A DNA stretch of 64,000 nt from Alcanivoracaceae bacterium (GCA_029212745.1 JARGOL010000002.1:191-64190), one strand, 5' to 3'. Shown: positions 15,550 through 24,543, counted from the first letter of the stretch. Numbers and translations: made by a program. Notes: generated by a model from the letters alone, not told the origin.

Positions 15550-15575
15550 AAAAGCGAGGCCCAGGCCTCGCTTTT
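15550..15575. terminator. Bidirectional Rho-independent terminator
   Basis: A perfect stem of about 11-12 bp (AAAAGCGAGGCC with GGCCTCGCTTTT) has T-runs on both strands. It serves the acyl-CoA dehydrogenase (plus strand) and the convergent solute-binding-protein gene (minus strand). Confidence 0.93.
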
Positions 15576-15594
15576 CTGGTTCAGCAGCGCCGGT

Positions 15595-16596
15595 TCATTC
15601 AACGATGGTGGTGCATTCAGCCCGCGACGGGTCCATCTTGCAGCGGACCTTGCGCTGCAGGGTCAGCATCTCGGGGCTGTAATAGCCTTCGTCGCGCAAC
15701 TGGATGCGTGCCTGTTGCATCATTACTTCGTACTCCTGCTTGTCCCGGTCGGGAATCTGGACCCACCATTTGGGGTCCACCTGCTTCTCTTCGCGGGACA
15801 GGCCTTCCAGCACGCGATCCAGGTTTTCATAGAAGTAGCTGCGTGACTTCTGCTGGATGTCAGTGGGGAAGCGGTCGCTGCGGGCGACCATCTGCATGGA
15901 CAGTTGCGCCAGCGGGTAGTCGATGATGCCGCCGTTGGGGCTCAGGCCCTTGTACAGTTCCAGGGCGTTGTAGGCCACCAGCGGCGCGGCAATGACGTCC
16001 ACGACACCATTGTTGAACTTGGTGGAGAAGTTGGTGATATCCGAGTTCACCGGCGTCGCGCCTACCTGGGCCACCAGTTTGGCCTGGGTCTTGTCATAGC
16101 CCAGTACAGCCACCTTCTTGCCGGCAGCCTTGGCCAGACTGTTGATGGCGCGGTCGTTGACGAACACGAAGGCGGCACCAGCCGGCGCGATACCCATGAT
16201 CGAGTAACTGCCGTTGTCGAGCTTGTCGGCCGATGACGGGTGGGCCATGACCTGCAGCACGACGCGCATGTGGTCCATGGTCGGGATGCCGCCGACGGAA
16301 TCCAGGGTGCCGGCGTACTTGTTGTAGGCCCGGCTGCGGATGCCGGTGATCAGGGCAGCGTCGCACTTGCCTGCCTTGAGGTCTTCGGCAGCGATGCCCT
16401 CGTTGGTGAAGGCCACCAGCTCGGCGTCCAGCCCCCAGCCAAGGGCAGCCGTTTTCCAGTCCTTCATGGCTTCCATGACGGGGCCGACGTTGCCGATCAG
16501 GTCAAATACGCAAATCTTGCGTTTCAGCGGTGCCGCCGTGGCGGTCTGGGCGATCAAGCCCGCAATCAGGGCGAGGGATACAAGCATTCTGCGCAT
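15595..16596 (-). CDS. Putative TRAP-type solute-binding protein, short form (paralogue 1)
   Basis: 333 residues with a cleavable signal peptide (about 1-21, ending ATAAP), so periplasmic. It belongs to a family I recall as putative solute-binding proteins (DUF6091, from memory). Family signatures are KICVFD, KAGKCDAALITGIRSR, GIAPAGAAFVFVNDR, FNNGVVDVIAAPLVAY..LELYKG and a C-terminal RCKMDPSRAEC. FNNGVVD...AP resembles the GVVDG.E.P motif of DctP receptors. Four cysteines are shared by all five paralogues in this window, suggesting disulfides. This copy is alone, between a terminator and gpmA, 4 kb from the permease. Confidence 0.8.
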   Translation of the reverse strand: MRRMLVSLALIAGLIAQTATAAPLKRKICVFDLIGNVGPVMEAMKDWKTAALGWGLDAELVAFTNEGIAAEDLKAGKCDAALITGIRSRAYNKYAGTLDSVGGIPTMDHMRVVLQVMAHPSSADKLDNGSYSIMGIAPAGAAFVFVNDRAINSLAKAAGKKVAVLGYDKTQAKLVAQVGATPVNSDITNFSTKFNNGVVDVIAAPLVAYNALELYKGLSPNGGIIDYPLAQLSMQMVARSDRFPTDIQQKSRSYFYENLDRVLEGLSREEKQVDPKWWVQIPDRDKQEYEVMMQQARIQLRDEGYYSPEMLTLQRKVRCKMDPSRAECTTIVE

Positions 16597-16761
16597 GGTA
16601 TTTGTCCTGTTGTTGTCTAATTATCCGAGTGCTTTTCCAGCACGCGCGCCAAGAATAGCCAAGCCGTGAAGGGCGCGCGAGACCCGAGCGTCACTATGTT
16701 TGAGCGATTTGGTCAAAGGCGGGTTCCGGCGCCAGGCCGGAATTTAACAATTTGGTACAAA

Positions 16762-16786
16762 GCCCGGCACCGTTGCGGTGCCGGGC
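16762..16786 (-). terminator. Hairpin terminator of gpmA
   Basis: An 11-bp perfect GC-rich stem (GCCCGGCACCG with CGGTGCCGGGC), a 3-nt loop and on the minus strand TTTGTACC. The T-run is short, so this is a moderate terminator for gpmA. Confidence 0.65.
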
Positions 16787-16793
16787 CAGCCGC

Positions 16794-17543
16794 TCAGCCC
16801 TTGGCCTGGTTGGCCACGGCCTCTGCAGCCTTGGCAGCTGCCTCGGCATCGCCCAGGTAGTAGCTCTTTACTGGCTTGAGGTCATCATCCAGCTCGTACA
16901 CCAGCGGAATACCGGTGGGAATGTTCAGTTTGACGATCTCTTCCTCCGAGATACTGTCCAGATGCTTGACCAGCGCCCGCAGACTGTTGCCGTGGGCGAC
17001 GATCAGTACCTGCTTGCCGGCGCGCACCTGCGGCTCGATCTCTGACTGGTAGTAGGGCACAAAACGGGCCACGGTATCCTTCAGGCTTTCGCTCAGCGGA
17101 ATCTGTTCCTCGCTGAGGTTATCCCGGTAGACGCGCAGGCGCCCGGCATAGCGCTCGTCGTCGCGCGTCATCGGCGGCGGCGGCGTGTCGTAACTGCGGC
17201 GCCAGACCAGCACCTGCTCGTCACCGTACTTTTCTGCCGTTTCCGCCTTGTTCAGGCCCTGCAGGGCGCCGTAATGGCGTTCGTTCAGGCGCCAGTGGCG
17301 AATCACCGGAATCCACATCTGGTCCATCTTGTCGAGGATGGTCCACAGGGTGCGGATGGCGCGCTTGAGTACGGAGGTGTAGGCGACATCAAATTCAAAG
17401 CCGGCCTCACGCAGCAGATCACCGGCATTGCCGGCCTCGGTGAGCCCCTGCTCGGTCAGGTCCACGTCCTTCCAGCCGGTAAAGCGGTTGTCCTTGTTCC
17501 AGATGCTCTGGCCGTGACGGACCAGTACCAGTTTTGTCGTCAT
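16794..17543 (-). CDS. gpmA: 2,3-bisphosphoglycerate-dependent phosphoglycerate mutase
   Basis: 249 residues, the typical dPGM length, from ATG 17543. [12 protein letters not shown] carries the phosphorylated His; [23 protein letters not shown] and the later [15 protein letters not shown] supply the Arg, Glu and second His of the active site. The enzyme interconverts 3- and 2-phosphoglycerate in glycolysis and gluconeogenesis. It is monocistronic, divergent from rnd. The Ala-rich tail ([15 protein letters not shown]) is common in proteobacterial GpmA. Confidence 0.97.
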   Translation of the reverse strand: MTTKLVLVRHGQSIWNKDNRFTGWKDVDLTEQGLTEAGNAGDLLREAGFEFDVAYTSVLKRAIRTLWTILDKMDQMWIPVIRHWRLNERHYGALQGLNKAETAEKYGDEQVLVWRRSYDTPPPPMTRDDERYAGRLRVYRDNLSEEQIPLSESLKDTVARFVPYYQSEIEPQVRAGKQVLIVAHGNSLRALVKHLDSISEEEIVKLNIPTGIPLVYELDDDLKPVKSYYLGDAEAAAKAAEAVANQAKG

Positions 17544-17679
17544 TGATCTGCCCTGTGAGAGTGGATGCGGCGCGAAACATACCAAAAACCATGGCGCAGG
17601 TCAGCACCGCCCGGATTCGGGTTTCCGGCGCCAAGCCCGTATAATCCGCAGCCTGAATTGCTGACCGGGATATCCTGCC

Positions 17680-18765
17680 ATGACTGCCGACTTCCAGTGG
17701 ATACGTGAGCCTGACGCCTTGCAAGCCCGTGCTGACGCCATGGCGCCGGAGCAGCCGCTGTTCCTGGACACCGAGTTCATGCGCGAGCGCACCTTTTTCC
17801 CGGTGCTGGCGCTGGTGCAGGTCAATGACGGTGCCGGCAATTATCTGGTGGACCCGCTGGACGATGGCATGCCGCAGGCCCTTGCCGGGCTGTTGGCGGG
17901 GCGGCGCTGGGTGATGCACAGCTGTTCCGAGGACCTGCAGGCGCTGCGCCGTGACTGCTCGGTGACGCCGGACTGGGTCGCTGACACCCAGGTGGCCGCG
18001 GCATTCTGTGGCCATGACCTGCAGTGTGGGTACCAGAAGATGGTCAGGGACGTGCTGGGCGTGGAGCTGCCAAAGGACGTGACGCGCAGCAACTGGCTGC
18101 AGCGGCCCCTGAGCGAGCGTCAGGTGGACTACGCGGTGCAGGATGTGGTGCACCTGCCGGGTCTGTACCAGCGGCTCATGGACGAGCTGCAGCGACTGCA
18201 GCGGCTGGACTGGTGGCAGGAAGACTGTCAGCGCCTCACCGCAGACGCCCTGCATGAGGCAGATCCCGACACCCTGTGGCAGCAGGTCAAGGGCGCTGGA
18301 CGGCTGGAGCGTCCAGAGGCCCGGGCGCGCCTGCTGGCGCTGGCCGCCTGGCGGGATGGCTGTGCGCGGGCCCGGAACCTGCCGCGCAGTTTTGTCATCA
18401 AGGACCCGGAGCTGCTGCGGCTGGCCACAGACGGCGCCCGCTCAGCGGCTGACCTTTCCCGCATCGGCCTGCATCCCTCGCTGCTGCGCCGTGACGGTGA
18501 TGCCCTGCTGGAACTGCTGGCCAGCGCCGAGCGCGGAGACGCGCCGGCGCCATTGGCGGGCCCGCCGGACGCGGCCGAGCGGGCGGCAGTGAAACGGCTG
18601 CGAGAGAAGGCCGCGCAGATTGCCGCCCAGCTGGGGGTCACCCCAGAGATCATTGCCCGCCGCCGCTGGCTGGAAAGCATGGTCCGGGATCCGGACACGG
18701 CGCCGGCGGCCATGCGTGGCTGGCGATATGAACGCGTTTACCAGCCACTGAAGGAGGTGCTGTGA
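17680..18765 (+). CDS. rnd: Ribonuclease D
   Basis: 361 residues. The N-terminal DEDDy 3'-5' exonuclease domain has PLFLDTEFMRE (metal Asp and Glu), SCSEDLQAL, and DYAVQDVVHLPGLYQRL at the third and fourth acidic positions. HRDC domains follow (about 205-290 and the Arg-rich C-terminus). RNase D trims the 3' ends of tRNA and other stable RNA. Its stop overlaps the ATG of ycgL (TGATG), so it heads a five-gene operon. Confidence 0.95.
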   Translation: MTADFQWIREPDALQARADAMAPEQPLFLDTEFMRERTFFPVLALVQVNDGAGNYLVDPLDDGMPQALAGLLAGRRWVMHSCSEDLQALRRDCSVTPDWVADTQVAAAFCGHDLQCGYQKMVRDVLGVELPKDVTRSNWLQRPLSERQVDYAVQDVVHLPGLYQRLMDELQRLQRLDWWQEDCQRLTADALHEADPDTLWQQVKGAGRLERPEARARLLALAAWRDGCARARNLPRSFVIKDPELLRLATDGARSAADLSRIGLHPSLLRRDGDALLELLASAERGDAPAPLAGPPDAAERAAVKRLREKAAQIAAQLGVTPEIIARRRWLESMVRDPDTAPAAMRGWRYERVYQPLKEVL

Positions 18766-19052
18766 TGGGTGAGACACGACTCATGTGTACGGTATGGCGC
18801 AGCAGCCGCAAGGAGGGCATGTACCTGTACCTGCCGAAAGGGGCGCCCTTTGACGAACTGGACGAGGCCCTGCGGCGCCATTTCGGCATGCCGGAACACG
18901 CCATGGACCTGTTGCTGCACCCGGGCCGCTCGCTGGCGCGGGCCAACGTCATTGATGTCATGGCCAGCCTGGCGGAGCGGGGCTTTTACCTGCAAATGCC
19001 GCCCGGTGACGGAGCCGACATGTTTGCCCCGGAGCCCTCCCCGGATGCGTGA
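18765..19052 (+). CDS. ycgL: YcgL domain protein
   Basis: 95 residues with CTVWRSSRKEGMYLYLPKGAPFDELDEALRRHFG and a C-terminal ANVIDVMASLAERGFYLQMPP, the full YcgL domain (alpha/beta fold, function unresolved; in P. aeruginosa the homologue has been implicated in RNase D-linked functions). Translationally coupled to rnd. Its own last codons overlap the start of the following gene by 8 bases. Confidence 0.95.
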   Translation: MGETRLMCTVWRSSRKEGMYLYLPKGAPFDELDEALRRHFGMPEHAMDLLLHPGRSLARANVIDVMASLAERGFYLQMPPGDGADMFAPEPSPDA

Positions 19053-19485
19053 GCGCTTCTGGGAGCGGTTTGCGCTGGACGCCTTGACCGGCGAGGAGTG
19101 GGAGGCCCTGTGTGACGGCTGTGGGCGCTGCTGCCTGCTCAAGCTGGAGGATGAGGATGACGGGGAACTCTACTACACTGACCTGGCCTGCCGGCTGCTG
19201 GATACGGACAGCTGTCGCTGCCAGAACTACGCCGATCGAACCCGTGAGGTGCCTGACTGTCTCACTGTCACCCCGGCCATGGCGCGGGACTTTCCCTGGT
19301 TGCCGGCCAGTTGTGCCTATCGGCGACTGGCGCGCGGGCAGGGCCTGGCGTCCTGGCATCCGCTGGTCAGCGGTGACCCGCAGAGCGTGCGGCGGGCCGG
19401 CATTTCGGTGGCGGGTCGTGTGATCCCGGAGACCGGGGTGGACGAGGAAGAGTACGAGGAACACATCGTTAACTGGGTGGAGTAG
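19045..19485 (+). CDS. ycgN: YcgN family cysteine-cluster protein
   Basis: 146 residues from ATG 19045. The Fe-S or zinc cysteine cluster is visible as CDGCGRCC near the N-terminus, with further cysteines in DLACRLLDTDSCRCQNY and VPDC. The FWERFALDALTGEEWEALCDGCG opening and the HIVNWVE end are typical of UPF0260/YcgN. Biochemical role unknown. Genomic linkage of rnd, ycgL and ycgN is conserved in gammaproteobacteria. Confidence 0.93.
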   Translation: MRERFWERFALDALTGEEWEALCDGCGRCCLLKLEDEDDGELYYTDLACRLLDTDSCRCQNYADRTREVPDCLTVTPAMARDFPWLPASCAYRRLARGQGLASWHPLVSGDPQSVRRAGISVAGRVIPETGVDEEEYEEHIVNWVE

Positions 19486-19490
19486 GACCG

Positions 19491-19835
19491 TTGTCGAGTG
19501 AAAGTTACCTGATTGCCTGGGCCTGGTACCTGGGCGCTAGTGTTGCCCTGCTATGGTGTGTCTGGCGTGTCAGCGCCCGCTTGCCGGTGCTGGCGCGCCA
19601 GCCGGTGCGTGCGTTCCTGGCCGCGCTGATGCTGGTGCCGTGGACGGTGAAGGAAGGCCACGAGGCGATGGCCCCCGCCTGGCTGGTGATACTGTTTGAC
19701 GCCGTGATGCAGGATGATTCTGGCGCCCTGCGTGCCGGCAAGCCGTTGCTGGCGGCCGTATTGCTGGTGCTGCTGGTGGCCCTGGTCAACGGCTGGCTGC
19801 GCCGGCGTCGTCTGCAGGAGGCTGCGGGTGGCTGA
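19491..19835 (+). CDS. Hypothetical inner-membrane protein, 114 aa
   Basis: Starts at TTG 19491 with AGGA just upstream; no in-frame ATG or GTG fits better. Three hydrophobic stretches (about residues 6-24, 40-52 and 85-102) separate a short loop KEGHEAMAPAWLVILFDAVMQDD. A gene of this size occupies the same place after ycgN in other pseudomonad-like genomes, as I recall, but I cannot assign a function. It overlaps the HIT gene by 8 bases. Confidence 0.75.
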   Translation: MSSESYLIAWAWYLGASVALLWCVWRVSARLPVLARQPVRAFLAALMLVPWTVKEGHEAMAPAWLVILFDAVMQDDSGALRAGKPLLAAVLLVLLVALVNGWLRRRRLQEAAGG

Positions 19836-20289
19836 CTGTATTTTCTGCCAGGTCAGTGCTGCTGCCCTCCCGGCGAGTGTGGTGTACCGGGACGAACACG
19901 CCATGGTCATCCTTGACCTTTTTCCGGTGCATGAGGGCCATGCCCTGGTGATTCCCCACCAGCACTGCCCCCGGGTCGAGGATTTGCCGGACGCCCTCGC
20001 CAGCCACCTGATGGCATTGGGGCAGGCGACCATCCGTGCGCAACAGGCTGCCGGGCTCGGCGGGGATGCGCAGAATCTGTTGGTCAACAACGGCCCGGCG
20101 GCCAACCAGCATGTTCCCCACGTGCATCTGCACGTGGTGCCACGCCGTCGAGGGGATACCTTGGGAACGATCTGGAACTGGTCCACGCGCATGCTGGTGC
20201 CGGGTGCGGAGGCACGCCGCCGCAAGCGCCTGGATGCCGTGGCAAGCCGTCTGGGGGCCTGTTTCCAGGCGCCGCAGTCAAATGCCTGA
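19828..20289 (+). CDS. HIT-family nucleotide hydrolase/transferase
   Basis: 153 residues from GTG 19828, which has AGGAGG about 8 bases upstream inside the previous gene. It opens with CIFCQ and the VYRDEHAMVILDLFPVHEGHALVIP strand, and carries the histidine triad VPHVHLHVVPR, where the middle His is the AMP-accepting nucleophile. HIT proteins hydrolyse nucleoside phosphoramidates or dinucleoside polyphosphates. The C-terminal 30 residues are basic. Last gene of the rnd operon. Confidence 0.92.
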   Translation: MADCIFCQVSAAALPASVVYRDEHAMVILDLFPVHEGHALVIPHQHCPRVEDLPDALASHLMALGQATIRAQQAAGLGGDAQNLLVNNGPAANQHVPHVHLHVVPRRRGDTLGTIWNWSTRMLVPGAEARRRKRLDAVASRLGACFQAPQSNA

Positions 20290-20332
20290 GACAGTGCCTT
20301 GCTGAATCGGTGAACGCGTCAGTCGCGCGCCG

Positions 20333-20713
20333 TCAGTGGCGTGTTTCCTGCTCCTCGAACAGTGCCTGCCAGGCCTCAAGATCCTCGCTCTCATCCAGCA
20401 ACTGCAAACCGCAAAGGAACTCGCCGGGTTCGTCCTCGTGTTCTTGCGGGCGGATCCATGACACCCGTCCAGTGAGGTGGAAGGTGCCGCGGTTTTCCAG
20501 CAGTACGATCCAGATATCGGCCAGCTGCCCTTCATCCAGGTCCAGGTTGACGTGGATCTGCATGCCGGACGCTGAGAGGTCACGGGTGGAGCAATAGATG
20601 GACTCGCCCTGGTGGGCAAAGTCAGTGGGTGGCGCAATCAGCTTGATGGACAGAATTTCCTCGCGCAGCAGGCGCGGGTGACGGCGTTTTTCTTGTGCTT
20701 TTTCGTCGTTCAT
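20333..20713 (-). CDS. PilZ domain protein (putative c-di-GMP receptor)
   Basis: 126 residues from ATG 20713. Both halves of the c-di-GMP site are present: RRHPR (RxxxR) near residues 10-14 and DLSASG ([D/N]xSxxG) about 30 residues later, followed by the PilZ beta-barrel (LTGRVSWIRP, FLCGLQLLD). The C-terminal helix is acidic. It lies 21 bp downstream of a 56-residue membrane protein and the TRAP permease on the same strand, so co-transcription with the transporter is likely; a role in regulating transport is only a suggestion. Confidence 0.9.
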   Translation of the reverse strand: MNDEKAQEKRRHPRLLREEILSIKLIAPPTDFAHQGESIYCSTRDLSASGMQIHVNLDLDEGQLADIWIVLLENRGTFHLTGRVSWIRPQEHEDEPGEFLCGLQLLDESEDLEAWQALFEEQETRH

Positions 20714-20734
20714 GGGGCTACCCGTCAATTGGTG

Positions 20735-20905
20735 CTAGCCATAAATTGCCCGGTCGACGATCACTGCCACCGTGGCGATGGCGACAGTGACGACTACCAG
20801 GAACAGGAACAGTCCCAGTGCCGGCTTCCAGTTGCCCGGCAGCGGCTCGGTGGGCCGAGCCGCTGGCTCCTGGTCGGTATCCTGCGGTTTTTCCGTGTCG
20901 GTCAT
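20735..20905 (-). CDS. Small single-helix membrane protein in the TRAP operon
   Basis: 56 residues from ATG 20905, only 4 bp after the permease stop. The first 28 residues are Pro/Glu/Asp-rich (TDTEKPQDTDQEPAARP) and the rest forms one strong membrane helix (about 31-50, GLFLFLVVVTVAIATVAVIV) with a short DRAIYG tail. No known family. Location and spacing suggest an accessory to the permease, or a linker to the PilZ protein encoded next. Easy to miss in automated annotation. Confidence 0.7.
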   Translation of the reverse strand: MTDTEKPQDTDQEPAARPTEPLPGNWKPALGLFLFLVVVTVAIATVAVIVDRAIYG

Positions 20906-20909
20906 GGCA

Positions 20910-23237
20910 TTAATGTGCCTGACCCACCGCAATCTTGGCAAACAGCCAGTCATGCAGGGTGTCCGACATCAGCGGTACAAACGAAACGATCAGCAATGCC
21001 GTGAGCATCACGCCCATGGGCAACAGGTACTTTTCATAGCGTCGCCAGAACGGTCCTTCGTGAAGGACGGCACTTTGCACTTCGGCATCGCCCACCACCT
21101 GACGGGTCAACAGGTGGTTCAGGGCCACCGGCGGCGACAGATAGCCAAGCTCGAAGGCCACCAGTGTGATCATCCAGAAGTGCAGTGGTGCGATGCCGTT
21201 GTCGAATGCGACCTGGGCGATGGTGGCGTTGACCAGGATCACGGCGCCATACGGGTCCATGATCATGCCGATGATCACCATCACCACGACCAGCAGTCCC
21301 ATGGCCACCCAGACCGAAGAGAACGTCTCCGGCAGGGCTTCCATCATGCCCGAGCGCTCGATGATGCCACCGGTGCTGACTGACAGGGCCATCAGCAGCA
21401 GCAGGGCGCCGATGTGGCCGGTGGTCTCGTTGGTGGCCAGTCGCAGGGAGCCTTCCAGGGTCTTGGACACTTCGCCGGTGGCGGTGCTGGCGGACGTGTC
21501 ATCCGGCGCTTCCACACCGTAACGGACGTTTGCCCAGAGCAGGGCGATGATCATGACGTTGCGCCAGAACATGTCGGCGACTTCTTTCTCCGGGGTGCCA
21601 TGCACGCCAGGGATGGCCGGCAGGTCCCAGCTGGTGACACCGACGTTGTACAGCGACACCAGGGCGAGGATGCCAAGTACCGCTGCACCAATCTGCAGGG
21701 TGTGATGGTGGAGTTTCTCGTACATCAGCACGGCCACCAGCATTACTGGCAGGATGATCGGTGCCGAGAACTCGTCCAGGTTTCGATCCAGCACATCACT
21801 GAAGAACACTACGACGGCGGTCATCAGGACCACGTAAGGCAGCAACGGGCCAAACGCACGGGCACTCTTGGGTACTGCCTCGCTGAATGGAGCGATACGG
21901 GCCGGTTCCTGGCGATAGAACTGGCTGAAGACGAAGAACAGGAAGACCGACAGCAGGAAGATCTTGATGCCGGCGTCGAACAGTTCAACGGTGGTAACGC
22001 TCTTGTTCAGCGCGGCAATGATCACCACCAGCAGACAGGGGCGCAGCACCACACCCATGGAGCCGGACATGGCCGTAGCGGCGAGGGCCAGCTGCTTGCG
22101 GGCGCCTGCACGCAGGAGTTCATTGTAAATGGTGGCACCCGCAGCAATGACGAAAATACCGGATGCGCCGGTGTACGCCGTGGGGAAGGCCGCGAAGAAC
22201 AGGACCACGAAGCAGAGCAGTTCCGGCGACATGTTCCATGGCCGGAAGATACCGAACGCCAGCTGGGCCAGACGCGTCTGCTTGAGCATCATGCCGATCC
22301 AGATGTACAGCGCCAGGTTCAGGAACAGGGTGGACAGTTCCATCATCATACCCAGGTAGACACTGATGCCGTGGTAATAGCCCTGGGACATGAACTGCGC
22401 GCCGGCGGTCAGGCACATGAAGCTGTAAAGGGGGATGGTGAGCAGTGATTTGCCCCAGCTACCACCTTCTTCAAGATCCGAGGGCGGCTTGATCAGCTGG
22501 GCGATATTGGTCAGGCAGAGCAGGGTAAATCCGGTAATCCAGAAGGCATGCAGGTAGAAGTCCTGCACCTGGACCCCTTCGGCCTGACTGGCCATCTCCT
22601 GGCTGCGGTACACGGTTGCGGACAACAGCAGCATGCTGTTGGCGGCCAGCTGCGCCACGGTGCCGACCATATAATCCCTGCGGGTGCTGGCGGGCCGGAG
22701 GGCAATGTGGTGACGGGTCAGCGTTGCCGTTATTGCACAGATCAACACCAGCACACACAGCAGCAGGCGCTTGTACTCACCCAGCAGGGTGACAACACCG
22801 GCAACCCCTGTTTCTACGGTACGGAACGCCACCACCCCCGGGGTGATGCGCGACTGCACTTCCTCGAACTTGGACCAGTTTTCCCGGCAGATGTCGCGGG
22901 AAGACAGCACCGACTGACGGATCGCGCCTTCGTCCACGTCCGTACCCAGCAGGCCAGCCAAGGGGTCATCTGCCATCGCCGCTTCCTGGCGCTGCATTTC
23001 TGCCTGGATAGCCTGTTCGATGTTCGGATCCGGGTTACAGGTCGGTTCCTGGATCGCCCCGGCACCACGCAGGAGGAAATAGTCATCCCAGGTCCGCTCA
23101 CCTACCTTGAGCAGCTGCGAGTGAATGATTTCACCGGAAGACAGGAAAATGGTGATCAGCAGGATAATCAGTGTGGGCAGAGAGGAAAGCCACTCCCCCA
23201 CCGAACGATTGGCGATACTCAAGGTCGGTTGCTGCAT
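20910..23237 (-). CDS. TRAP transporter large permease with DctQ-like N-terminal extension
   Basis: 775 residues, far longer than a standard DctM (about 430). The C-terminal part is recognisably TRAP-M: repeated hairpin-rich hydrophobic segments, MDPYGAVILVNATIAQVAF, GIAPLHFWMITLVAFELGYLSPPVALNHLL (compare the TPPVG motif of DctM). The N-terminal about 250 residues hold four membrane helices, as a DctQ small subunit would. A roughly 100-residue soluble loop lies between helices 1 and 2 (about 40-140) with conserved-looking Cys residues, presumably periplasmic. It would import a carboxylate-like solute driven by a sodium or proton gradient. Downstream: the 56-residue membrane protein and PilZ gene. 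Confidence 0.85.
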   Translation of the reverse strand: MQQPTLSIANRSVGEWLSSLPTLIILLITIFLSSGEIIHSQLLKVGERTWDDYFLLRGAGAIQEPTCNPDPNIEQAIQAEMQRQEAAMADDPLAGLLGTDVDEGAIRQSVLSSRDICRENWSKFEEVQSRITPGVVAFRTVETGVAGVVTLLGEYKRLLLCVLVLICAITATLTRHHIALRPASTRRDYMVGTVAQLAANSMLLLSATVYRSQEMASQAEGVQVQDFYLHAFWITGFTLLCLTNIAQLIKPPSDLEEGGSWGKSLLTIPLYSFMCLTAGAQFMSQGYYHGISVYLGMMMELSTLFLNLALYIWIGMMLKQTRLAQLAFGIFRPWNMSPELLCFVVLFFAAFPTAYTGASGIFVIAAGATIYNELLRAGARKQLALAATAMSGSMGVVLRPCLLVVIIAALNKSVTTVELFDAGIKIFLLSVFLFFVFSQFYRQEPARIAPFSEAVPKSARAFGPLLPYVVLMTAVVVFFSDVLDRNLDEFSAPIILPVMLVAVLMYEKLHHHTLQIGAAVLGILALVSLYNVGVTSWDLPAIPGVHGTPEKEVADMFWRNVMIIALLWANVRYGVEAPDDTSASTATGEVSKTLEGSLRLATNETTGHIGALLLLMALSVSTGGIIERSGMMEALPETFSSVWVAMGLLVVVMVIIGMIMDPYGAVILVNATIAQVAFDNGIAPLHFWMITLVAFELGYLSPPVALNHLLTRQVVGDAEVQSAVLHEGPFWRRYEKYLLPMGVMLTALLIVSFVPLMSDTLHDWLFAKIAVGQAH

Positions 23238-23432
23238 GGATTGTCCCGTTTCTTGTTATCGGACCCCAGGCGGGTCACGCACATCCAGGGCGGTGAGACG
23301 GTCTCTGGCGGACCCGTGTTCTCACCCATGATGCACCGGATTCTAAGTCAGAGGGGGCGCTATGCCTACTCCAACAACCGTCCTGCAGGGCCGAAAGTGA
23401 CAGAAAAACAACAAATTGGAGTCATTCAAACA

Positions 23433-23459
23433 AAAACGGGGCCGTCATGGCCCCGTTTT
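23433..23459 (-). terminator. Rho-independent terminator after the solute-binding-protein gene
   Basis: A perfect 11-bp stem (AAAACGGGGCC with GGCCCCGTTTT) and on the minus strand TTTTTGTTTG. It lies between the receptor gene at 23475 and the permease gene, so receptor transcripts should exceed permease transcripts. This is the usual way to over-produce a binding protein. Confidence 0.9.
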
Positions 23460-23474
23460 ACTGCTGATTGCCGG

Positions 23475-24482
23475 TTATTCCAGCGGGTTGACGCACTCCG
23501 CGCGGGAGCCATCCAGGCTGCAGCGGATCTTGCGCAGCAGGGTCATCATTGCCGGGTCGTAGACGCCCTGGTCACGCAGCTCGATGCGTGACTCGCGCAT
23601 CATTTCGTCATAGCGCACCTTGTCAGCCTCGGGAATGCGGATCCACCACTTGGAGTCCACTTCGCTGTTGGCGTTTTCGATGATACGCATGGCGCGATCA
23701 AACTGGCCGGTCATGTATTTACGTGACTTGTCGCCAAAGCCAGCCGGGAAGCGATCCTTGCGGGCGATGATCTGCAGGGACAGCTGGCCGAGCACGTAGT
23801 CGACAATGCCGCCGTTGGGCTGCATGCCCTTGTACAGTTCCAGCGCCGAGTAAGCGGCCACCGGGGCAAAACAGATATCCACGCTGCCGTTGTTAAAGCG
23901 GCCGGCGAAATTGGTGATATCAGACATCACCGGGGACATGCCCACGCGGGATGCCATCTTGGCCTGGGCTTCATCGTATTCCATCACGGAGATGGACTTG
24001 CCGGACAGCTCGCCGACCGTATCAATGGTGCGGTCCTTGACGAACAGGTAGGCCGCACCCATTGGGGCGATACCCATCACTTCGTACTGGCCGCTGACCA
24101 GCTTGTCGTTGACCTTCCCTGACGCCATGACCTGCAGAACCAGCTGCACGTGCTTGTAGGAGGGCAGGGCGCCAACGGAGTCGAGGCTGCCGGTGTACTG
24201 GTTGAACTGGCGACCACGGATGCCGGTAATGGCGGCGGCGTCACACTGGCCGGCCTTGAGGTCCTCGGCGGCAATCTTCTCGTCGGTGTAGACCTTGAGG
24301 TTGATGTCCACGCCCCACTGCAGGGCCGCCGTCTTGTAGTCCTTCATCATGTTGTAGATGTCGCCCGAGGCGCCAATGATGTCGAACACACACAGGGTGG
24401 CCTTGGTGTTGGCCTGCGCCGGCAGGGCGAACAGGGCCATGGCCAGTGCGCAGATCATGGAAGTGAGTTTTGAGTAGCGCAT
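23475..24482 (-). CDS. Putative TRAP-type solute-binding protein, short form (paralogue 2, permease-linked)
   Basis: 335 residues with a signal peptide (about 1-24, ending PAQAN). It shares the family signatures: TLCVFD, KAGQCDAAAITGIRGR, GIAPMGAAYLFVKDR, FNNGSVDICFAPVAAYSALELYKG and the C-terminal IRCSLDGSRAEC. It has one extra Cys (DICFAP). It is the most divergent of the five paralogues (for example EYDEAQAKM for YDKTQAKL). Its position between the TatT-like lipoprotein and the permease makes it the likely dedicated receptor of this transporter. Confidence 0.82.
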   Translation of the reverse strand: MRYSKLTSMICALAMALFALPAQANTKATLCVFDIIGASGDIYNMMKDYKTAALQWGVDINLKVYTDEKIAAEDLKAGQCDAAAITGIRGRQFNQYTGSLDSVGALPSYKHVQLVLQVMASGKVNDKLVSGQYEVMGIAPMGAAYLFVKDRTIDTVGELSGKSISVMEYDEAQAKMASRVGMSPVMSDITNFAGRFNNGSVDICFAPVAAYSALELYKGMQPNGGIVDYVLGQLSLQIIARKDRFPAGFGDKSRKYMTGQFDRAMRIIENANSEVDSKWWIRIPEADKVRYDEMMRESRIELRDQGVYDPAMMTLLRKIRCSLDGSRAECVNPLE

Positions 24483-24543
24483 CGCTTTACTTCTCCGGTG
24501 TACAGAAAGCTGCGGGGCGGTGCGTGCCGCCCCGGATGGTTAG

